NCBI GenBank assembly: GCA_007748055.1
Contig: CP036279.1
Span: 4,650,001-4,714,000 of the forward strand
DNA: 64,000 nucleotides
Source: Kolteria novifilia
Lineage (GTDB): Bacteria > Planctomycetota > Planctomycetia > Kolteriales > Kolteriaceae
Direction: 5' to 3'
Within the stretch, counting starts at the first letter, position 1, and every line of letters starts with the position of its first letter. The notes under the pieces were generated by a model. It ran no database searches. It was given only the letters and a program-made list of their open reading frames with translations, and was not told the origin of the DNA. Made by a program: the position numbers and the translations under genes. This document shows positions 7,342 to 16,679 of the stretch, in pieces.

Positions 7342-9409
7342 ATTTCTTGACCTGCTCCCGGAGCCAGTCGCATGGCTCATAGCGGGGTCGGCTCTCGGCG
7401 AGACGGTCCAGCGTCTCGACCACGCTCGACCATCCCAAACTCCAGCCATACTGGAGTGGCCCGCCACGAAAGGGTGGAAAACCGGCCGCGAGAATCATCG
7501 TCAGATCAACGTGATCACTTCGCTCGACCACTCCCTCCTCCAGGCAGCGCCCGGCCTCGTTGATGATCGCTAGGGTGAGCCGATCAATGATCTCCTGCTT
7601 GGACAAGGTCGACCGCGTCCCCGGCAGCCCCTCCAGCACCTGCTTGGCCTCGTCGCTGAGCGAACGCTCCCTGGAATCGAGGAGCGACGCGACCGGCTTG
7701 CCCGCGCCGGTGTCAAGCAGCGACTTCCAGGCCGGCGCCATCGCGAACCGCTCGCCGTAGGCCTCGTGGAACGACGCGAGCACCTTCTCGGCGACGCCCA
7801 GCCCGACGAGTTGCGTCAAGCGCAGCGGCCCCATCGGAAAGCCGAAGCGCTTCATCGTCCGATCGAGCATCAAAGGGTCCTTCAGCTCCGTGAGGAGATA
7901 TCCCGTCTCGTTGAGGTACGGCACGAAGAGCCGATTCGCCAGGAAGCCCGACGTGTCGGTCGTCACCACGGCCGTCTTGCCCACCTTCTCGGCGAGCGCC
8001 AATCCCGTCGCCAGCGTCGTGTCACTGGTCGCTTCCGCCGGGACGACCTCCACGAGACGGGTCTTGTCGGGTGGATTGAAGAAGTGCAAGCCCACCGTCC
8101 GTTCGGGATGCTCCACGCCTCCCATGACCTCGGCGACGCGAAACGAACTGGTGTTGGTGGCGAGAATGGTCTCCGGCGCGACGAGGGACGAAAGCTTGCC
8201 GAGCAACGCTTGCTTGATCGCCAGATCCTCGACGATCGCCTCGATAACCAGGTCGGCATCCACGAGACGCTCGATCGAGTCGCTGATGGTGAGCCGAGGA
8301 GCAACATCGCCGGCAAGCCGCCCCCGATTCCGCTCGCTTGCGACCCAACGATCGAACGCCTCTCGGGCACGTTCGAGTTGCGGCTGGGAGACGTCCTGAA
8401 GGGTGACGTCATAGCCCGCCTTGACGGCGACGATCGCCAGCTTCGCCCCCATCGTCCCGGCTCCGACGATGCCGATGCGCTCGAGCACCTTGGCCCCGGC
8501 GGCGGCGATCCTCCGGCGATGGTCCCGCTTGAGTTCCTCGGTCACGACAAAGAGCCGAATCAACTCGCGCGTCGTCGGCTCCTCCGCGAGGTGCGCGCAG
8601 GCGTCGTTCTCGGCCTCGAAGCCGGCATCGCTACTGGCGTGAAAGCCCCTCTGGATCGTCACCACGGCCCAGTGCGGAGCCCGATAGTGCCTTCCTCCAC
8701 CGGCGTGCGCCACGAACTGGGCGCGAAAGAAGATCAACGGCGTCACGAGGCGACTCTCGAGCAACCGCCGCGACCAGGGCTTCGGCGATCGCGGAGGTGG
8801 TTCGCGAAGGAGGGTCTTCGCTCGGTCAAGTAGGTCATCCCCCGAGGAAACCACCGCGTCGGCGAGACCCGCCTTCTTCGCTTGAGCGGGGTTCAGCCGG
8901 CGACCGGCGGGGATCATCTCGATGGCCTTGAGCAGTCCGACCCGCTTGGGTAGCCGAACGGTGCCGCCCCAGCCGGGAACGAGGCCGAGCTTGACCTCGG
9001 GAAGTCCCAGCAGGGTCTTGGGGTGCTCGTCGGTGAGGAGGTAATCGCATGCGAGGGCGAGTTCGAGCCCTCCACCCAGGCACGGGCCGGAGACCGTGGC
9101 GACGGTCGGGAACTGGAGGGATTCGAGTCGAGCGAAGACACGCTGTCCATGGCGTGACATCTCACGCGCGTCCTCCGGACCGGCGAGCGAGCGGATCTCG
9201 TCGACATCGGCGCCGACGATGAACGAGTTGGGCTTGCCACTGGAGATCACGAGTCCCGCGGCGTCGCGATCCTCCTCGAGTTCGCCAAGGACCGCGTCGA
9301 GTTCGTCGAGGATCGTGCGGGAAAGAGCGTTGGCCGATCGACCCGGAACATCGAGGACGAGATGACGAACGCCATCGGTATCGCGGCGAAGCGTCCAGGA
9401 AGAGACCAT
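7340..9409 (-). CDS. FadB/FadJ-type enoyl-CoA hydratase / 3-hydroxyacyl-CoA dehydrogenase
   Basis: A 689-residue bifunctional beta-oxidation enzyme. I chose the ATG at 9409 because AGGGAGGAAG precedes it. Residues ~10-200 are a crotonase domain with the oxyanion-hole and acid residues in GPCLGGGLELALACDY (Glu ~116) and LPEVKLGLVPGWGGT (Glu ~138). Residues ~313-500 are the NAD-binding 3-hydroxyacyl-CoA dehydrogenase domain (GIVGAGTMGAKLA, ATNTSSFRV, GLHFFNPP), followed by two C-terminal dehydrogenase domains. Length and order fit the alpha subunit of the fatty-acid oxidation complex. No thiolase is adjacent, so its partner must be encoded elsewhere. Whether it is FadB-like or FadJ-like cannot be settled here. 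It shares fatty-acyl-CoA metabolism with the acyl-CoA dehydrogenase at 28417. Confidence 0.9.
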   Translation of the reverse strand: MVSSWTLRRDTDGVRHLVLDVPGRSANALSRTILDELDAVLGELEEDRDAAGLVISSGKPNSFIVGADVDEIRSLAGPEDAREMSRHGQRVFARLESLQFPTVATVSGPCLGGGLELALACDYLLTDEHPKTLLGLPEVKLGLVPGWGGTVRLPKRVGLLKAIEMIPAGRRLNPAQAKKAGLADAVVSSGDDLLDRAKTLLREPPPRSPKPWSRRLLESRLVTPLIFFRAQFVAHAGGGRHYRAPHWAVVTIQRGFHASSDAGFEAENDACAHLAEEPTTRELIRLFVVTEELKRDHRRRIAAAGAKVLERIGIVGAGTMGAKLAIVAVKAGYDVTLQDVSQPQLERAREAFDRWVASERNRGRLAGDVAPRLTISDSIERLVDADLVIEAIVEDLAIKQALLGKLSSLVAPETILATNTSSFRVAEVMGGVEHPERTVGLHFFNPPDKTRLVEVVPAEATSDTTLATGLALAEKVGKTAVVTTDTSGFLANRLFVPYLNETGYLLTELKDPLMLDRTMKRFGFPMGPLRLTQLVGLGVAEKVLASFHEAYGERFAMAPAWKSLLDTGAGKPVASLLDSRERSLSDEAKQVLEGLPGTRSTLSKQEIIDRLTLAIINEAGRCLEEGVVERSDHVDLTMILAAGFPPFRGGPLQYGWSLGWSSVVETLDRLAESRPRYEPCDWLREQVKK

Positions 9410-9454
9410 CGGCTTCCTCCCTTGGAAGATGGATAGGTGTCTCTTCCCCCTAAT

Positions 9455-9491
9455 ACGAAAACGGCCGGCTTGATGGGAATCAAACCGGCCG
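9455..9491 (-). terminator. Rho-independent terminator of the large extracellular protein gene
   Basis: A 13-base stem (9462-9474 with 9479-9491, one mismatch) and a four-base loop, followed on the minus strand by TTTTCG. It lies about 115 bases past the stop of the 9606-12785 gene and just upstream of the next minus-strand gene, so it insulates the two. Confidence 0.75.
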
Positions 9492-9605
9492 CTGGGATGG
9501 TTGACGGATAGTCGGTCAGGGGCCGAAGCCCCCGACATGCTTGCTCAGCCCTGTTCCGATCGACGAGCCCAATTGTTCTCGTCTTCTTCGAAGGGCGAGA
9601 GTCGC

Positions 9606-12600
9606 TTACGCGTCGTCGTCTTCGAAGAACGAGTCGAGCTGGCTCTCGGTCACGGGAAGCGGACCACCGACCCAGTTGCCGACGAGGCCGACGTCACCGA
9701 CGGCACCGAAGACGAACGAGGGCTGGCTTCCCGAAGAGATCGAGAAGGTGGCCGACGACGAGCGGAAGACGCCGCGTTGATCGAGGCCATCCTCATCGAC
9801 TTCGTACATGCCGTTGAGCTGCTGGTCGCCGGTGGTGCCGAAGACTTCCGGATCGGGATTGAAGAAGTCGGTCACCGAGAAGTCACCGAAGCCGAGCGAC
9901 GCGATGTCGACCGCGGCCAGGTCGAGCGTACCCTGGGCACCGAATCCGATCTGGTCGGCGACAAAGTCGCTCCGGAAGTTGCCGACGGCCGGCGGATCGG
10001 TCGGATTCTCGGTCGACGACGGGTTGCCGAAGACGATGTTGCGGACCTGCGTGGCCGGATCGATGCCGACGGCGCCGGTCTGACCCGGAGCGAGCGTCGG
10101 CAGATTGATCGTCACGTAGGTCGCGTCGGCGTTGCGATAGAGACCGAGGTCGTCATCGCCGTCACCGTCCCAGTCGCCAGCGAATGCGATCTCGTCGCCG
10201 TTGCCGATCGCATCGGTGATGACGAAGGCATCCGGATCAAAGGAGAAGATCGAGCTGGTATTGATGATGAAGAAGCCAGGATCGGTCTCGCTCGGATCGC
10301 GGTAGACCGCGATGTTCATCTGGCCGTCGCCGGTGAAGTCCCCGACGAAGCCCTGGTCCCCGACATCGCCGAAGACGAGCGTGAAGAACTGATCGCCATT
10401 GAAGTCGAAGACGTCGCTGGTGTTGAAGACGAATTCGGCGGTGCCCGGACGATAGAGGCCGATGCCGTCCCCGGTCACGACCGGAACGACGCTGACGACT
10501 TCCAGGTCGACCGAAGTCTCGGTGGTGGTCACCTGGAAGGTGATGCCATCGACGACCAGTTGACCGTTCTCGTCGAGGTTGCCGAACTCACCTTCGATCA
10601 ATTCGGCGGTGAGGATCGTGAAGGTGTCCCCAACGGCCGGGACGTAGCCCGGGTTGATCTGGAGGGCCAGTTCCGCGTCGGTGATCGTGGCGACCCCTTC
10701 GACGGTCGTCAGATCGTTGCCACCTTCCTCGGTACTGGCGATTTCCGCCCCGAAGAGGCCAAGCGGGCCAACCGTCAGGGATCCGACCACGTTGAGCAGA
10801 CCGGTGAACGGCTCCTCGGTGGAGGTCGGGGCGATCAATCCGCCTTCGGCGACGTCGACACCCGCGGCGCCAACGACGATCGTTCCGCCACCGATCAGCT
10901 CGGCGCCAGGCGCGACCTTGATGCCACCCTCGGCGTTGACGATGGCGTCGTCACCGAAGGTCAGCAGTCCGTCGAACTCGCCACTATCGCTGACGAGCAG
11001 CGGGGCGTTGGACTCGGCCTCGAAGCTCGACTCGCCCGTTCCGAGATTGACGGTCGATCCAAGAACCTCGGTCCGAACCTCGGAGAAGAAGAAGGACTCT
11101 TGCGGCTCTTCACCGTCACCGACCAGCGAGAGGTCGCCGATTCCGCCACCGAGCGTCAGGATCGCCTCGGTGTAGACCTTGAGGTTACCGGCGATCGAAC
11201 CGAAGAGCGTCAGCACGCCGGGATCGACAACAAGGACTTCCGACTCGGAACCGGTCTGGGTGATGCCGAGCTTGGAGAAGTCGTTGCCGCCATCGATCTC
11301 CTCGCCGTCGACGTAGCCGAGCAGCACATCCTCGGCGGCTTCGATCGTCGTCGTGCCGAAGACCCGCAGGCCGTCGATCTCAACGCTCTTGCCGCTGACG
11401 AAGGTCGCGTCCTGGATGACGGTGCCGCCCTCGGAGAAGACGCACAGATCGCCCTTGGTCTGGAGCGACAAGTTCATCGTGTCGCTGTAGACGTAGAAGG
11501 CTCCCTCGCAGCAACCCTCTTCTTCTTCTTCGGCTTCCGGATCGGAGAGGTCGTTGGCCGCGTTCGCCAGGATGATGTTGCCGATCACATCGAGCCCAAC
11601 CTCAACGTCGCCACCCTTGGTGATGATGGCTCCATCCTCGGTTTGCGTGATGCTCATCCGCGCGAAGAACCCAACGTCGGTGCCGTTGGTGACGACATCG
11701 CCGATCACCAGGTCACCCTCGGCTTCGACGTAGTTCTCGACGCAATACATCGCCTCACTGAAGATGCTGACGGGACCGCCGAACTTGTGGGCGAAGAAAT
11801 CTCCGCCTTCAGTGTAGCCATCAATTTCAATGTCACCACCGTTCTCGCTGGTCACGCGGAAGGTCGAGGAACCGGCGATGTCGAGAATCCGTCCATAGCC
11901 ATAGCCATAGCCATAGCCGGAGTCGTTGGTGATGATGCCGCCGTAGGCGCTCTCGTTGGTGACGTCGAGATCGCCACTGGCCTTGATGCCGCCCAAGTAG
12001 GTGTCATAGTCACAGCAACCCAAGGTGTCGCCTTCGACGATGGTCACGTCGTTGGCGTTGATGACCTCGATTTCGCCCGTGGTGGTACTGCCGCAGAACG
12101 CGTTGTTGGACGAGTCGAGCAACAGGTTGCCCGTCAGGCCCAGATCGAAGGTGGAGTTACCCTCGACCAAGAAGCCGGCGTCCGTTCCCGACTGCGTGAC
12201 GTCGACACCGTCGGCGGTGATGGACAGGGCGTCATTGAAGAAGGGAGAGTCGATCGAGAAGATGCCGGTGTTGGTCACCGCCAAACCGTTGGTCAAGGCG
12301 ACCGACACGCTCGCATTGAGGTCCGACTCGATCGTTTCGCCGAACGTGAAGCTATTGCCGTTCAGGCCGTTGACCACGACCTTGGTGACCTCCGGCACCC
12401 CTTCGTCCGGATCGGAGAAGTTGGCGAAGTTCAGGATCTGCTGTCCCTTGCCCACCACGATCGGAATGATGTTACCTTCGTCGTCATAGTTGACGTCGGT
12501 ACCCGACCAGAGGGTTCCGTCCAACGTGAGGGTACCGCCATCCTCGGCGCTCCCTTCGCCCGTGGTGTCGAGCGTGACACTCTCACCCTCGAGGAGCTGA

Positions 12601-12785
12601 ATCAGAAGGGTCTCTCCATTGAGCGTGAAGTTCGCGGGGACGATACGATCGTTGAGACTTTCAAAGGCGGCCATCCGACCCGCGTGATCGTTCTCACTGA
12701 CGTTGCTGTCGAGAGACTTGACAATAAAGCGGCGAAGAGTCGAAAGGGGACCAGCCGCACGGCTGGCAAGCTGACTCAAGGGCAT
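9606..12785 (-). CDS. Large acidic extracellular protein with C-terminal FG-GAP-like repeats
   Basis: A 1059-residue protein. The start ATG at 12785 follows AAGGAGAA. There is no classical signal peptide; near residues 38-55 is AAFESLNDRIVPANFTLNG, the LE-x-R-x-VPA type N-terminal motif common in planctomycete extracellular proteins. The middle (~60-700) is beta-rich, low in Lys, high in Asp/Glu/Gly/Thr/Val, with autotransporter-like phrases (ADGVDVTQSG, GVLTLFGSIAGNLKV, GAELIGGGTIVVGAAG). It has a run of four GY dipeptides (~296-303) and an acidic EAEEEEEGCC stretch. From ~790 are FG-GAP/integrin-like calcium-loop repeats (DFTGDGQMNIAVYR, DWDGDGDDDLGLYR). The C-terminus is SFFEDDDA. It is probably an exported surface or matrix protein; adhesion is inference. 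It appears monocistronic with its own terminator. Confidence 0.75.
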   Translation of the reverse strand: MPLSQLASRAAGPLSTLRRFIVKSLDSNVSENDHAGRMAAFESLNDRIVPANFTLNGETLLIQLLEGESVTLDTTGEGSAEDGGTLTLDGTLWSGTDVNYDDEGNIIPIVVGKGQQILNFANFSDPDEGVPEVTKVVVNGLNGNSFTFGETIESDLNASVSVALTNGLAVTNTGIFSIDSPFFNDALSITADGVDVTQSGTDAGFLVEGNSTFDLGLTGNLLLDSSNNAFCGSTTTGEIEVINANDVTIVEGDTLGCCDYDTYLGGIKASGDLDVTNESAYGGIITNDSGYGYGYGYGRILDIAGSSTFRVTSENGGDIEIDGYTEGGDFFAHKFGGPVSIFSEAMYCVENYVEAEGDLVIGDVVTNGTDVGFFARMSITQTEDGAIITKGGDVEVGLDVIGNIILANAANDLSDPEAEEEEEGCCEGAFYVYSDTMNLSLQTKGDLCVFSEGGTVIQDATFVSGKSVEIDGLRVFGTTTIEAAEDVLLGYVDGEEIDGGNDFSKLGITQTGSESEVLVVDPGVLTLFGSIAGNLKVYTEAILTLGGGIGDLSLVGDGEEPQESFFFSEVRTEVLGSTVNLGTGESSFEAESNAPLLVSDSGEFDGLLTFGDDAIVNAEGGIKVAPGAELIGGGTIVVGAAGVDVAEGGLIAPTSTEEPFTGLLNVVGSLTVGPLGLFGAEIASTEEGGNDLTTVEGVATITDAELALQINPGYVPAVGDTFTILTAELIEGEFGNLDENGQLVVDGITFQVTTTETSVDLEVVSVVPVVTGDGIGLYRPGTAEFVFNTSDVFDFNGDQFFTLVFGDVGDQGFVGDFTGDGQMNIAVYRDPSETDPGFFIINTSSIFSFDPDAFVITDAIGNGDEIAFAGDWDGDGDDDLGLYRNADATYVTINLPTLAPGQTGAVGIDPATQVRNIVFGNPSSTENPTDPPAVGNFRSDFVADQIGFGAQGTLDLAAVDIASLGFGDFSVTDFFNPDPEVFGTTGDQQLNGMYEVDEDGLDQRGVFRSSSATFSISSGSQPSFVFGAVGDVGLVGNWVGGPLPVTESQLDSFFEDDDA

Positions 12786-13360
12786 CTACGAGTTCTCCTT
12801 AGGGGCGGTCGTACCAACGGGACGGAATGGTCCTTCCGAAAGACCATCGTCATGAAACGCCCGGATCGCTCAATCATTCTGAGAAGATTGACAATCCAGT
12901 CGCAGTTGACGACGAAGTGAGCGCGCACGAAGGGCTTAGAATCGCATCGATCCTTCGGGTCGGCTCTTGGGAAGGAGCATCCAGTCGAAAAAAAGCTGCC
13001 GGCCATCGACACGCTGTGATGGCGGGGGGTTCGAGCACGGGAGCGACGACTACGTTCGCTCACGTGCCACGACTGCGGCGCTTCCAATGTTGGCGGAATG
13101 CTGGTGGAGGCGCGCAGCTGAGATTCAACCTAAACATGAATTCTCGATCGTCAAGAAGAATTGATAAAGAAACGGTTAATTAGCCTAAAAATCCGACCCA
13201 TCAACACCCAATTGATACACTCATCAACCCAACTTCTGTAACGATCACACAGGATGGGAAGCCTTCGCCCAAACGAACTGGCAACCGGATTGCACCAGCA
13301 CACGCGCAGCGTCGGATACAGCATCCGTGGAGCGGCAAGTCCGCGCCTGGAAGCGATGAG
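12786..13360. other. Non-coding interval upstream of the large extracellular protein gene
   Basis: About 575 bases with no credible reading frame. The part 13140-13260 is markedly AT-rich compared with its surroundings and is a plausible place for the minus-strand promoter of the 9606-12785 gene, implying a leader of several hundred bases. I could not pick a convincing -35/-10 pair. The scpB stop codon at 13361 bounds it on the right. Confidence 0.4.
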
Positions 13361-13996
13361 TCAGATGTTCGCGAGGTCTTCGGTCACGGGCAGGTCGTCA
13401 AGATCCTTCAGTCCAAAGAGCTCGAGAAACCGCGACGAGGTGGTGTAACGCTCGGTTCCCTTCTTCCCGGACTCCGACGGATTGATCTCCAGCAGACGCC
13501 GCTTGACCAACTGGCGCAGGGCGCTGCCCGACTCGACCCCGAGGAAGCGGCTCACTTCCTCTCGGGTGACGGGCTGTTTGTACGCCACGACCGACAGGAC
13601 TTCGATCGCCTCGCGCGAGAGCTTAATCCCCTTGTCCGGGCGGGTCTGTTCGAGGATTTGGCGGCGTCGTTCGGGCAAGAGTCCTAGCTGGAACCCCTTG
13701 TCGGTCAAGGAGATGTGATACGGCCGATGTTCACGCCGGTAGCGAGCCCCCAGTCGACGCGCGGCTTTGCGCACGTCGCTGGCGTCAATTTCAGGATAGT
13801 GAGTGACAAACTCGTCGGGATCGAGGGCATGATCGCCCACAAAGAGGATCGCCTCGATCACTTGATCGAGCAACCGCCCTCGCTTGGGTAGGATCTGGCG
13901 ATCCCCATCGGGCGGGCGAGCCTTGTCCGACGGAGCCTTGTCCAACGGACTCGGGGTGTCGTTCTCGGCGGGAGGAGGAGTTACGTCATCGGCCAT
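13361..13996 (-). CDS. scpB: Segregation and condensation protein B
   Basis: A 211-residue protein taken from the ATG at 13996 (MADDVTPPP); codons further upstream fall inside the terminator hairpin of the next gene. After a Pro/Asp-rich N-terminal ~40 residues come two winged-helix domains typical of ScpB: VIEAILFVGDHALDPDEF and later LSREAIEVLSVVAYKQPVTREEV, the most recognisable ScpB stretch, then GSALRQLVKRRLLE and GTERYTTSSRFLELFGL. ScpB binds ScpA and the SMC ATPase to form the bacterial condensin for chromosome segregation. scpA and smc are not in the window. The ribosome-binding site is weak, so the start is moderately certain. Confidence 0.9.
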   Translation of the reverse strand: MADDVTPPPAENDTPSPLDKAPSDKARPPDGDRQILPKRGRLLDQVIEAILFVGDHALDPDEFVTHYPEIDASDVRKAARRLGARYRREHRPYHISLTDKGFQLGLLPERRRQILEQTRPDKGIKLSREAIEVLSVVAYKQPVTREEVSRFLGVESGSALRQLVKRRLLEINPSESGKKGTERYTTSSRFLELFGLKDLDDLPVTEDLANI

Positions 13997-14022
13997 GATG
14001 GTGATCGTCCGGCGATCCACCC

Positions 14023-14075
14023 CTAAAAAGCGAAGTTGCCCCGCCCTTCCCCATAAGGAAGAGCGCGGCAACTTC
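14023..14075 (-). terminator. Strong Rho-independent terminator of the DUF1573 gene
   Basis: On the minus strand GAAGTTGCC (14075-14067) pairs with GGCAACTTC (14040-14032), with a further inner stem of AAGG/CCTT type, followed by GCTTTTTA. It lies between the stop of the DUF1573 gene (14098) and the start of scpB (13996), so scpB must have its own promoter or depend on read-through. Confidence 0.8.
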
Positions 14076-14097
14076 AGTGTCGTCAGGTTGGCGAACC

Positions 14098-15066
14098 TTA
14101 CTTCTCGACGTTGGCCACGATTCGGTAGGGAAGCGCGTTCTCGCTATTCAAGTCGGTCATCACCTCGAGCGTGCGATCGAACTTGCCCTCGGCTTTCGGC
14201 TCGAACTCGACCTGAAGGATGTGAACCTTCCGCTGCCCTTCGGTGCACATGACGTTCATGCCCTCGATGTCGCCATCGACCCATTTGATGGTGAAGGGTT
14301 TGTCGCCCCGGAGGAGGACCTTCCGCTTCACCTTCTGGCCCACGACGATCTTGGGAATGTCGAGTTCGCTCGGCGAGGCCATCAAGGGAGCCTTGACGAT
14401 CCCATCGACGTGCAGTTGGACAAGCGATGACTTGGGATCGTTGGTCCTGATCTGGACGATCTCCGAAAGCGTCCCGGCCGGAGCGTTCTTCCCGAGCGTC
14501 GCGGTGACTTCGTAGCGGATACGCCCGAGCTGGCGATCGAGTTCGCGACTGGTCACGGTGACATGGGAAGCAGGAAGAATCTCTTCGATCTGCCAGTTGC
14601 TATCGCCTCCGGTGTAGTCGATGGTCGCCTTCTTGGTGGCTCCATTGCCCTGCGAGACGACGCCGAAGTCGATCGAGCCCGGCGTGATGGTCACGTCGGA
14701 CCGACTGTAGCCCTTCACCCGCAGCGTCACGGTCTCGTGGACCGGCTCGGAGAAGGTGACATAGATCGACATGCTTCGGGGGCCGGTGAAGGTGGTCGCG
14801 TTGTACTTCACGCGAACGACGAGGTCGTCGCCCGGGTCGGCCGTCGAGGTGAGAGCTTCGGGCTCGGCGCATTTGCAGGACGAGCGAACGCCGCTGACGC
14901 GCACTCGCGAGTCGCTGTTGTTCTTCATGACGAAATCGAAGGACGAGATCGAGCCGTGGGGCACGCTCCCAAAGTCCTTCTCCGTCGTTTCGAACTGTCG
15001 CTCCATCCCGGCGGCCACGGGGGGCAACAGCAGAGCCGCTGTCAAAATCGGTACGGAAAACATCAT
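14098..15066 (-). CDS. Exported DUF1573-domain protein
   Basis: A 322-residue protein starting at the ATG at 15066 (a second ATG follows at once). Residues 1-19 are a signal peptide (FSVPILTAALLLPPVAAG). The next ~90 residues match DUF1573 (PF07610): FETTEKDFGSVPHG, then FDFVMKNNSDSRVRVSGVRSSCKC, where the SSCxC motif is characteristic. Two further Ig/ASH-like beta domains follow, each opening with a phrase like SIDFGVVSQG or ELDIPKIVVGQ. The family is abundant in planctomycetes and Bacteroidetes and is probably periplasmic; its function is not established. The ribosome-binding site is weak. It has its own terminator and is probably monocistronic. Confidence 0.8.
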   Translation of the reverse strand: MMFSVPILTAALLLPPVAAGMERQFETTEKDFGSVPHGSISSFDFVMKNNSDSRVRVSGVRSSCKCAEPEALTSTADPGDDLVVRVKYNATTFTGPRSMSIYVTFSEPVHETVTLRVKGYSRSDVTITPGSIDFGVVSQGNGATKKATIDYTGGDSNWQIEEILPASHVTVTSRELDRQLGRIRYEVTATLGKNAPAGTLSEIVQIRTNDPKSSLVQLHVDGIVKAPLMASPSELDIPKIVVGQKVKRKVLLRGDKPFTIKWVDGDIEGMNVMCTEGQRKVHILQVEFEPKAEGKFDRTLEVMTDLNSENALPYRIVANVEK

Positions 15067-15537
15067 TGGAATCCCCGCTTGGTCAAGGAAAACGTTGCTC
15101 GTCTATCTGTAACGTTTCGCGGTCGCCACTTCCATGTCAACTGACTCTTCTCGAAGCAACGAAGCCCGGTCGCCGCCGTCACCACACCGAAGAACCTTCC
15201 GACCGTCACGATGAGACGAGTCAGTCCTTTCCATGTGGATCGAAAGCCAGCGGCATGCTCCGGTAGATAAGCGTCACCTCGCGAAACCGGACGGGACGAT
15301 TCACAATCTCTTTTGGCTTCTCCCCCAGCCTCCATGGGAGAGGATGCTCGACCTTCCCCTCATTTACCGAGGTCTCACCACGCTCGCCAACGGCCAATCA
15401 CTACATCCACTATACCTTCTCCTGTCGCTACAACCGATGCGGGACATTCCTAACACGCCAATGTTCCCGGAAAGATCCGCCCTACCCGGAAGGGGCGCCG
15501 GAGAAGTCCCGTTCGCGAAGCCGAGAGTCTTCCGGCG
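15067..15537. other. Non-coding interval between trmB and the DUF1573 gene
   Basis: About 470 bases without a supportable gene. It must hold the promoter of the DUF1573 gene (minus strand, near 15067-15250). No clear hairpin terminator for trmB was recognised, and no RNA gene motif. Confidence 0.35.
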
Positions 15538-16179
15538 TCAGCGACCGAGGCGTTTGTAGATCGTGCGGTGGATCGCGCGGCCCTCCAAGCGGTACTTCCG
15601 CTCGAAGTGGGTGAGGTAGTCGGCATCGCCGTCCTCCTCGGGCGCGGGGGTGACGGGAGACTCGGCGGGAACAAAGAGCTCGTGGCGTTCGAGTTCCTTC
15701 ATCATGACGCCAAAGTACTCCTCGACGTCGGTGGCGACGTGCAGCCGCGAGTCATCTCTTAGTAGCCGCGCGGCGGTGTCGAGAAAGGTACTCGAAAAGA
15801 GCCGACGCTTGCGATGGCGACGCTTCCACCAGGGATCGGGAAAGTAGACGTGGATCGCCGCGATGGAGGCATCCGCCATGGTCGGCAACATCTTCCAGAT
15901 GTCTCCCGCGACGACGCGCGCGTTGGACACCTCGTACTTGACCAGACGTTCCGCCGCCCGACGAGCGTACTTGAGCGCCCAGTCGACCCCAAGGAAGTTG
16001 GCCTCCGGGCGCCGCCGACCTTCCTGGAGCAGAAAGAGCCCCTTTCCGCAGCCGATATCGAGCTCGACGGGGTGGTCGTTTCCAAAAAGCGCCGTCAAAT
16101 CGGTGCTCTCGGGCCAATCCTCGACGAGAAGGAGCGTGCCGGACGTGTCGAGACGCGGACGGGGCATTGCACCCTGCAT
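15538..16179 (-). CDS. trmB: tRNA (guanine-N7-)-methyltransferase
   Basis: A 213-residue SAM-dependent enzyme that makes m7G46 in tRNA. The SAM-binding loop is ELDIGCGKGLFLLQ (~residues 39-52), followed by NFLGVDWALKYARRAAER, and the family-specific VYFPDPWWKRRHRKRRLF (~111-128). The C-terminal YLTHFERKYRLEGRAIHR is also typical. The ATG at 16179 starts only five bases after the stop of the fabZ-like gene; an ATG four codons later is an alternative start. The pair is probably co-transcribed. Length is normal for TrmB. Confidence 0.93.
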   Translation of the reverse strand: MQGAMPRPRLDTSGTLLLVEDWPESTDLTALFGNDHPVELDIGCGKGLFLLQEGRRRPEANFLGVDWALKYARRAAERLVKYEVSNARVVAGDIWKMLPTMADASIAAIHVYFPDPWWKRRHRKRRLFSSTFLDTAARLLRDDSRLHVATDVEEYFGVMMKELERHELFVPAESPVTPAPEEDGDADYLTHFERKYRLEGRAIHRTIYKRLGR

Positions 16180-16184
16180 GTGGC

Positions 16185-16679
16185 TTAGGAACGGGTCACG
16201 GCGGGAAGCGAGACGCCGATGAACTGGCCATTGAAGACCATCGAGCCATCGACGAACCCTTGAGCATCGAACGTAAAACGTCGCGGTGTCACTTTGTCGG
16301 CTTTGCAGACGATCCAGAGACGGTCTCCGGGCCGGACCATGCCGCGGAAGCGAGCTTCGTTGATTCCCCCGAACCCGATCACACTGTCCTTGGGGACGAT
16401 GTTGAAATAGTGCGAGTAGAAGGAACTCAGTTGCGCCGAGGCCTCGATCATGAGCACCCCCGGCATGAGCGGGAACTCCGGCATGTGACCGCGGACCCAG
16501 AACTCCTCGTCGGTCACGTCCTTGTAGCCGATGGTAAGTTGTCGCTCCTGTTCCAGGAGCGTGATCGCGGTGAGCATCTCCATCTCGAAACGATGGGGAT
16601 TGAGTTCTCGAATCTGCGCCTGGTCGGCAATCACCTCTTCGGGGAACTCGCTTGGTTCGACAAACGCTTTCGGCGGCAT
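16185..16679 (-). CDS. FabZ-like 3-hydroxyacyl-ACP dehydratase
   Basis: A 164-residue hot-dog-fold protein. The core motif RGHMPEFPLMPGVLMIEASAQ (~residues 82-102, His ~84 and Glu ~98) matches the FabZ/FabA-like active site, with HM where FabZ usually has HF. Other conserved parts are LLEQERQLTIGYKDVTDEEFWV and GINEARFRGMVRPGDRL (FabZ: AKFRxPVxPGDxL). It would dehydrate 3-hydroxyacyl-ACP in fatty-acid elongation; a specialised role, for example in lipid A or another acyl product, is equally possible. It is upstream of trmB with a five-base gap. No fatty-acid synthase gene is adjacent. Confidence 0.82.
   Translation of the reverse strand: MPPKAFVEPSEFPEEVIADQAQIRELNPHRFEMEMLTAITLLEQERQLTIGYKDVTDEEFWVRGHMPEFPLMPGVLMIEASAQLSSFYSHYFNIVPKDSVIGFGGINEARFRGMVRPGDRLWIVCKADKVTPRRFTFDAQGFVDGSMVFNGQFIGVSLPAVTRS

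Noticed and set aside
9501-12920. 1139-codon plus-strand open frame
   Set aside because: Shadow of the large extracellular protein gene, whose minus-strand frame has the ribosome-binding site, terminator and FG-GAP motifs.
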